64,000 bases of DNA, from contig DATNLZ010000030.1 in assembly GCA_035602605.1 (NCBI GenBank), positions 1 to 64,000 on the forward strand, read 5' to 3'. Under the pieces are notes generated by a model. The model searched no databases. It saw nothing but the letters and a program-made list of their open reading frames with translations, and was not told the origin of the DNA. A program made the translations under genes and the position numbers. Each line of letters starts with the position of its first letter. Position 1 is the stretch's first letter. This DNA is from DASQHY01 sp035602605 (GTDB taxonomy: Bacteria; Acidobacteriota; Terriglobia; Acidiferrales; UBA7541). This document shows, one piece after another, positions 60,101 through 64,000 of the stretch.

Positions 60101-61125
60101 GACCGTACCGCGGCGTCGGAGTTTTTTCGAAATCGCAGCTTCGACACCCGCAACCACTCCGAATTTAACTCCGCGCCCACCAACGTGATCAGACTCAAGA
60201 TGTAGATCCACACCATCAGAATCACGAACACGCCCAGCGCACCGTACACTTTCCCGTACGTCGCTATATGCTTCACATAGAAATTAAAGCTCGCCGATGC
60301 CAGCACCCATCCGAGCACAGCAAAAATGTTTCCCGGCGTGGTCCAGTGCCACCGTCGCCTCAGGTTCGGCAACGCGTGGTCGGCCGCAACCGTCGCCAGC
60401 GTGATGATCGCTATAGAGACCGTCCAGGTAACCACTCGCCATGTAACGCCCACCCAATGCGCCCCGCCCAGTCGCGCGCTCAGCCATTCGCCAACTCCAG
60501 CGCTGATTGTTGAACCAACAAATGCCACGATAACAAGCAGGGAAACAAAAACTGTCGTTGCCAGCGCCAACCTCAGCCGTTTCCAAAAACTTCGGGTCTC
60601 TCGCACTCCATAAGCAGCGTTCAGCGAGTCCATTAAGTTCATCACTCCCGATGATGCCGCCCACAGCGTGCCAATGAGTCCGATTGAGAAAAAACCGACT
60701 CGCCCTCGCGTAAGTCCCAGTATCGTCTCGACCACCAAGGCCTGCGCCTCAGAGGGCAGATACGCCACGATCCAGCTCAAAAGTTTGTCCCACACGCCGC
60801 TCACTGCGAGCATTCCCACTACGGCAGCAAGCGTCAGTAAAAATGGGAACAGGGACAACACAAAGTAGTACGACATTTGCGCCGCCAAGCCTGTAACGTT
60901 ATCCGCAACCATGTCGTTCCCCACTCGTCTCAAAAACTCACGCAAAGTAACGGTTGATCGAAACGGCGCAAGACCTCGTCGCTCCCTTTCGCGGATGCTC
61001 CCCATTCCGTCGTCCTCGAGGCGAGGAGTCAGCAGGGGCTTCAAAAGGGGCTGGTCAAGGAGCTTTGCAGCAGGTTCGTCAGCAAGTCTTTTCAATATCC
61101 GAAGTTCGTCCGAAATTTCACTCAT
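60097..61125 (-). CDS. YihY/BrkB-family inner-membrane protein
   Basis: 342 residues from ATG 61125; a start at 61167 is possible but less likely. Cytosolic N-terminus of about 75 residues, then six membrane helices in the YihY pattern: DNVTGLAAQMSYYFVLSLFP, FLLTLAAVVGML, FSIGLIGTLWAASSGVMNLM, NAAYGVRETRSFWKRL, TTPGNIFAVLGWVLASASFN, and YGALGVFVILMVWIYILSLI. Formerly misnamed ribonuclease BN; function unsettled, with recent links to phospholipid transport at the envelope. Its stop overlaps the Omp85 start, which ties it to the TamA/TamB pair and supports an envelope-lipid role. A divergent promoter region with an inverted repeat lies upstream. Confidence 0.92.
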   Translation of the reverse strand: MSEISDELRILKRLADEPAAKLLDQPLLKPLLTPRLEDDGMGSIRERERRGLAPFRSTVTLREFLRRVGNDMVADNVTGLAAQMSYYFVLSLFPFLLTLAAVVGMLAVSGVWDKLLSWIVAYLPSEAQALVVETILGLTRGRVGFFSIGLIGTLWAASSGVMNLMDSLNAAYGVRETRSFWKRLRLALATTVFVSLLVIVAFVGSTISAGVGEWLSARLGGAHWVGVTWRVVTWTVSIAIITLATVAADHALPNLRRRWHWTTPGNIFAVLGWVLASASFNFYVKHIATYGKVYGALGVFVILMVWIYILSLITLVGAELNSEWLRVSKLRFRKNSDAAVRS

Positions 61126-61214
61126 GGTTTTCGCCTTACGAAGCTTTGAGCCCCCACGAACGCGCATCCCGCCTGGATAGCGACCTCCGCGCGTTCGCGT
61201 CTATAGTTTCCCCT

Positions 61215-61254
61215 TCCCTATTGGAAAACCCGTGTGCCATTCGAACAATAGGGA
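61215..61254. repeat. 9-bp perfect inverted repeat in a divergent promoter region
   Basis: TCCCTATTG (61215-61223) and CAATAGGGA (61246-61254) are exact inverted copies with a 22 nt spacer, centred about 110 bp upstream of YihY and 295 bp upstream of the porin gene. The spacing (31 bp centre to centre, three helical turns) suits a dimeric or looping DNA-binding protein. The remainder of 61126-61528 shows only a small TTGCC/GGCAA hairpin (61266-61279) and no gene. Confidence 0.45.
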
Positions 61255-61528
61255 TAAAACCGTAGTTGCCTTGGGGCAAGTCCTGCACCGTTGGTAGGAA
61301 ATAGGCCCCGGCGTTTAGAGCCCAATCTTTGCCGGACGGGAAAGGGAAGGACGAGGACTTACTTCCGATTCGAGGAATGTGGGAGCCTTCTCGGGCAATC
61401 CTAACGGATCTACGTCACTGTCACAGGATATTTACCTTATGTTGATGGATATGTAATGGAAGGCCCCTTACCTTGAATCGGGGTTTGCGCTTAAACGACC
61501 TGCTCGAAATTTTATTCAGGAGAAAGCG

Positions 61529-63478
61529 ATGAAAAGACTCGGAGTATTCGTACTCTCACTCATTCTGATTTCGGGGACGGCACTTGCCGACGCGCCAAAA
61601 AATTCAGATCGGCAACCGGTCGGAGCGGCCACGCCTGCGAAGCCCAAAACGGCGGCAAAGGCTGGAAAGACAAATGCGAGTCTCCAAGAAGAGCTCGAAG
61701 CACTTCGCCAGATGTTGCAGTCCCAGCAGGAACAGCTCCAAGCCCTGAAAGAGGAATTGGCCAAGCGCGATCGGCGGACCAACGACGAACCGAAAGAGCC
61801 AGTAGTTACCAGCATCCAACCAATGGAGCCCACTGCGAGAGCTGCAGAAGCCGTCGAGACAATTGCCCATGCGGAAGTGACGACCATGCCGGCAAGTCGC
61901 CATTCGACTTCGAGCAATCTCAAACTCCGCAATGACAATACTAAGTCTGCAGAGGCCGATTCATCTGGGGCACAACAAAATCCCAAAGCACAGACCGACG
62001 AACCGATAGCCATACGCTACAAGGGAATTTCGATCACCCCTGGTGCCTTTCTGGCGGCCGAGACGGTTTTCCGTAACCATTCGGCTGTGGCGGACGTGAA
62101 CACTCCGTTCAACGCGATCCCTTTCCCTGGCAATTCGCAAAGCAAGGTTTCCGAGTTCAATGCCTCGGGCCGCGCGTCCCGATGGTCGCTTCTGGCCGAA
62201 GGCAAAGGACAAAGCTATAAGTACACGGGCTACTATGAAGCTGATTTCCTCTCCGCAGCCACTACCTCCAACAACAACCAGAGTAACAGCTACACGTTCC
62301 GTCAGCGACAGGCTTTCGGGCAGCTGGCATTAAACAGCGGATGGTCTTTCACGGGTGGACAGATGTGGAGCCTGGTCACAGAAACCAAAAAGGGTCTGCA
62401 GAATCGTACCGAAGCATCCCCCCTTACCGTTGACCACCAATATAACGTCGGCTTTAGTTGGGCGCGCCAGTTTGGTTTTCGGGTCGTCCGAAGCTTTGAC
62501 AATGACAAGGTTGCCTTGGGCTTCTCCATCGAAGGCCCGCAGACAACCTTTGGTGGGCGGGGATTCTCGAGCTTTACGAACGCAAACGGTGCGGTCAGCC
62601 AAAACTTCTTCATTGGGGCGCCTGGCGTGGCGGGCGGTCTGTATAATCCACTATCCAATTACAGCTTCAACAAAACTCCGGACTTTGTAATTAAGGCAGT
62701 GGCCGATCCCGGATGGGGCCACTACGAACTCTTCGGCATTATCAGCACTTACCGTTCGCGAATTTACCCGTGCGCCGTTGTTAGCAGTGTACTTCCCTGC
62801 CCGGTGAACGGCAGCACTACGCCGTCCACCGTCGGCGCGTTCAATGACTCTCGTACGAGCGGGGGAGTTGGCATAAACATTCGTGTACCCGTGGTAGCCA
62901 AAAACGTTGATGCCGGCCTGCACTTCTTAGGTGGCGACGGCATTGGCCGCTACGGCACCGCTGGTCTCCCTGATGCCACGGCACGTCCCGACGGGTCGCT
63001 GGCTCTGATTCGCGGGGGCCAAGCGCTCGCAACTCTGGAGTTTCACCCAATCCCCAACATTGACCTCTACGCGAATTTCGGAACCGAGTACACTCACCGG
63101 GCTGCCTACACCGGCTATGCTCGAGTCGTGCAGGCGGCTGGGGGCCCCACCACGACCACAACGAATGGAATCGGCGGCTACGGCTCACCATTCGCGAATA
63201 ACTCCGGATGCAGCACTGAGATCACGCCAACGAGCCAGAATACGCCTGGAACAGGCGGTCCGTGCGCCGGGGACACTAAGAACATCAGTGAAGCCACGAT
63301 CGGGTTCTGGCACAGGTTCTACCAAGGGCCCTCCGGCAGGCTGCAATGGGGGATCCAATATTCCTATGTAACCAAGACGGCCTGGTCCGGAAACAACAAT
63401 GTCCCGACCGCTGCTGGCAGTTCTCCGAAGGCCGTGACCAATATGTTGTTCACCTCGTTCCGCTACTATATTCCGTAG
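61529..63478 (+). CDS. Outer-membrane porin-like protein with N-terminal coiled coil
   Basis: 649 residues, ATG 61529 with AGGAGA 5 nt upstream. Signal peptide MKRLGVFVLSLILISGTALA. An Ala/Lys/Pro-rich stretch and a coiled coil (about 49-80, SLQEELEALRQMLQSQQEQL) precede a disordered linker. From about residue 160 a long beta-barrel pattern follows (ITPGAFLAAETVFRNHSAV, YTGYYEADFLSA, WSFTGGQMWSLVTETKKG, YNVGFSWARQFGFRVVRSF, IDLYANFGTEYTHRAAYTGY, LQWGIQYSYVTKTAWSGNN) with aromatic residues at strand ends, ending in LFTSFRYYIP. The layout recalls DcaP-like trimeric porins, where the coiled coil lies in the periplasm. Substrate unknown. Transcribed alone, divergent from the YihY operon. Confidence 0.85.
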   Translation: MKRLGVFVLSLILISGTALADAPKNSDRQPVGAATPAKPKTAAKAGKTNASLQEELEALRQMLQSQQEQLQALKEELAKRDRRTNDEPKEPVVTSIQPMEPTARAAEAVETIAHAEVTTMPASRHSTSSNLKLRNDNTKSAEADSSGAQQNPKAQTDEPIAIRYKGISITPGAFLAAETVFRNHSAVADVNTPFNAIPFPGNSQSKVSEFNASGRASRWSLLAEGKGQSYKYTGYYEADFLSAATTSNNNQSNSYTFRQRQAFGQLALNSGWSFTGGQMWSLVTETKKGLQNRTEASPLTVDHQYNVGFSWARQFGFRVVRSFDNDKVALGFSIEGPQTTFGGRGFSSFTNANGAVSQNFFIGAPGVAGGLYNPLSNYSFNKTPDFVIKAVADPGWGHYELFGIISTYRSRIYPCAVVSSVLPCPVNGSTTPSTVGAFNDSRTSGGVGINIRVPVVAKNVDAGLHFLGGDGIGRYGTAGLPDATARPDGSLALIRGGQALATLEFHPIPNIDLYANFGTEYTHRAAYTGYARVVQAAGGPTTTTTNGIGGYGSPFANNSGCSTEITPTSQNTPGTGGPCAGDTKNISEATIGFWHRFYQGPSGRLQWGIQYSYVTKTAWSGNNNVPTAAGSSPKAVTNMLFTSFRYYIP

Positions 63479-63492
63479 CATTGAAATGGGCA

Positions 63493-63528
63493 GCTCCACA
63501 AGACTCTCCATTCTTGTTTTGTGGGAGC
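63493..63528 (+). terminator. Possible terminator after the porin gene
   Basis: GCTCCACAA (63493-63501) can pair with TTGTGGGAGC (63519-63528), one bulged base, loop of about 17 nt, beginning 14 bp after the porin stop. No U tract follows, so support is limited to position and pairing. Confidence 0.3.
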
Positions 63529-63623
63529 CTGAAGCTATCCCGCGAGCAAAAAGAGGGCGGCAAAATCCTAGCCTTCAGAAAAAGCGACGCCTTAGAACTC
63601 AGGGCTTCCCAGCATGGCCACGC

Positions 63624-64000
63624 TTAGGGATGGTCTTTTTTGATTTCTGATGGAGTGCCGATTTTGATTGTGACTCCGAACCTCTTGTAATTCGCGTAGC
63701 GAACCGTCATGCGCATGTGGATATCGTTTCCGGTGAAGTGCAGCACATCGTCGGCGCGTGTATACGTCGGGAACCAATAATTGCCTTCGATGTTTTCGCG
63801 GTAGGTCTCAAATCGCGGGAAGAAATTTTCGTTGTTCCCCTTCTTTATATCAGGTACAGCTTTTCCATAAGTCTTGACGATCTCGAGATCCTTATCGTCC
63901 ACCCAGATTCGTCCCTGAAAATACCGTTCATTCTTTTTGATCGTTTTCGGCGCTACGTCGAATACATACGTGCTCAGCTCGTCAATCTGTTCGCGACCGA
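63624..64000 (-). CDS. LolA-like outer-membrane lipoprotein-sorting protein (C-terminal part)
   Basis: The frame enters from the right edge and stops at 63624, giving the last about 125 residues. Visible pattern: LSTYVFDVAPKTIKKNERYF, GRIWVDDKDLEIVKTYGKAV, FETYRENIEGNYWFPTYTRA and MRMTVRYANYKRFG, typical of the LolA/LolB-like fold of the outer-membrane lipoprotein-sorting family found in Acidobacteriota (beta-strand incomplete barrel). The N-terminal signal and start are outside the window. A separate short start at 63902 is not needed because the frame is open upstream. Convergent with the porin gene; 145 bp between. Confidence 0.8.
   Translation of the reverse strand, partial: GREQIDELSTYVFDVAPKTIKKNERYFQGRIWVDDKDLEIVKTYGKAVPDIKKGNNENFFPRFETYRENIEGNYWFPTYTRADDVLHFTGNDIHMRMTVRYANYKRFGVTIKIGTPSEIKKDHP

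Noticed and set aside
1..64000. tRNA, rRNA, CRISPR arrays, integrases or intact transposases
   Set aside because: Read through the intergenic gaps on both strands and found no T-loop pattern, regularly spaced repeats or recombinase motifs.

Overview
This 64 kb window looks like a chromosomal stretch of an Acidobacteriota bacterium, probably class Terriglobia. The basis is gene content and moderately GC-rich coding style: a roughly 1180-residue TonB-dependent receptor with an N-terminal carboxypeptidase-regulatory-like domain, a DUF3303 protein, an FG-GAP/ASPIC-UnbV protein, a 1.1k-residue BNR-repeat secreted protein, an Omp85/TamB pair, Tat-exported TIM-barrel isomerases and a LolA-like protein. 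No marker gene (rRNA, ribosomal protein) is present, so this is inference. I saw no tRNA, rRNA, CRISPR array, prophage or intact insertion sequence.

Layout. 1-8113 is a signalling region: a receiver-first hybrid kinase (cut by the left edge), a FixJ-type regulator, a divergent MEDS-domain kinase, a decayed MFS transporter, then a tightly coupled sensor kinase / NarL-type regulator / FG-GAP-UnbV protein operon. 8140-18491 holds secreted and accessory genes: an enterochelin-esterase-like hydrolase, the BNR protein, a frameshifted alpha/beta hydrolase, DUF3303, a GH29 alpha-L-fucosidase, a beta-helix remnant and an unknown secreted protein.

18715-35812 is the most interesting block. A minus-strand run of nine closely spaced or overlapping genes encodes a TonB-dependent receptor, permease, GH3 beta-N-acetylhexosaminidase-like enzyme, HyuA/oxoprolinase-like ATPase, FAD oxidoreductase, HExxH peptidase-like protein, BadF-type sugar kinase, NanE epimerase and NagX/HGSNAT-like membrane acetyltransferase. 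It faces a GntR/HutC regulator and a DUF4127 protein. A 16-bp near-palindrome resembling NagR/DasR operators covers the -10 of the regulator promoter. I read this as an amino-sugar scavenging locus with several unassigned steps.

36010-46501 is a carbohydrate oxidation block: dihaem cytochrome c, PQQ dehydrogenase, three TIM-barrel isomerase-like proteins (two with Tat signals), a Gfo/Idh/MocA oxidoreductase, ThuA, and a GMC dehydrogenase with its Tat-exported subunit 3. It is compatible with periplasmic oxidation of sugars, possibly through 3-keto intermediates. 46631-52538 holds an EVE protein, an amino acid permease with a damaged 5' end, Zn alcohol dehydrogenase, ROK glucokinase, glucose-6-phosphate dehydrogenase and a small unknown gene. 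52994-61125 is an envelope operon (YihY, Omp85/TamA-like, TamB). 61529-63478 is a porin-like protein and the right edge cuts a LolA-like gene.

Gene decay is frequent. Reading between the intact genes revealed remnants of an MFS transporter, an alpha/beta hydrolase, a beta-helix protein, a hydroxypyruvate isomerase-like protein and a Zn alcohol dehydrogenase.
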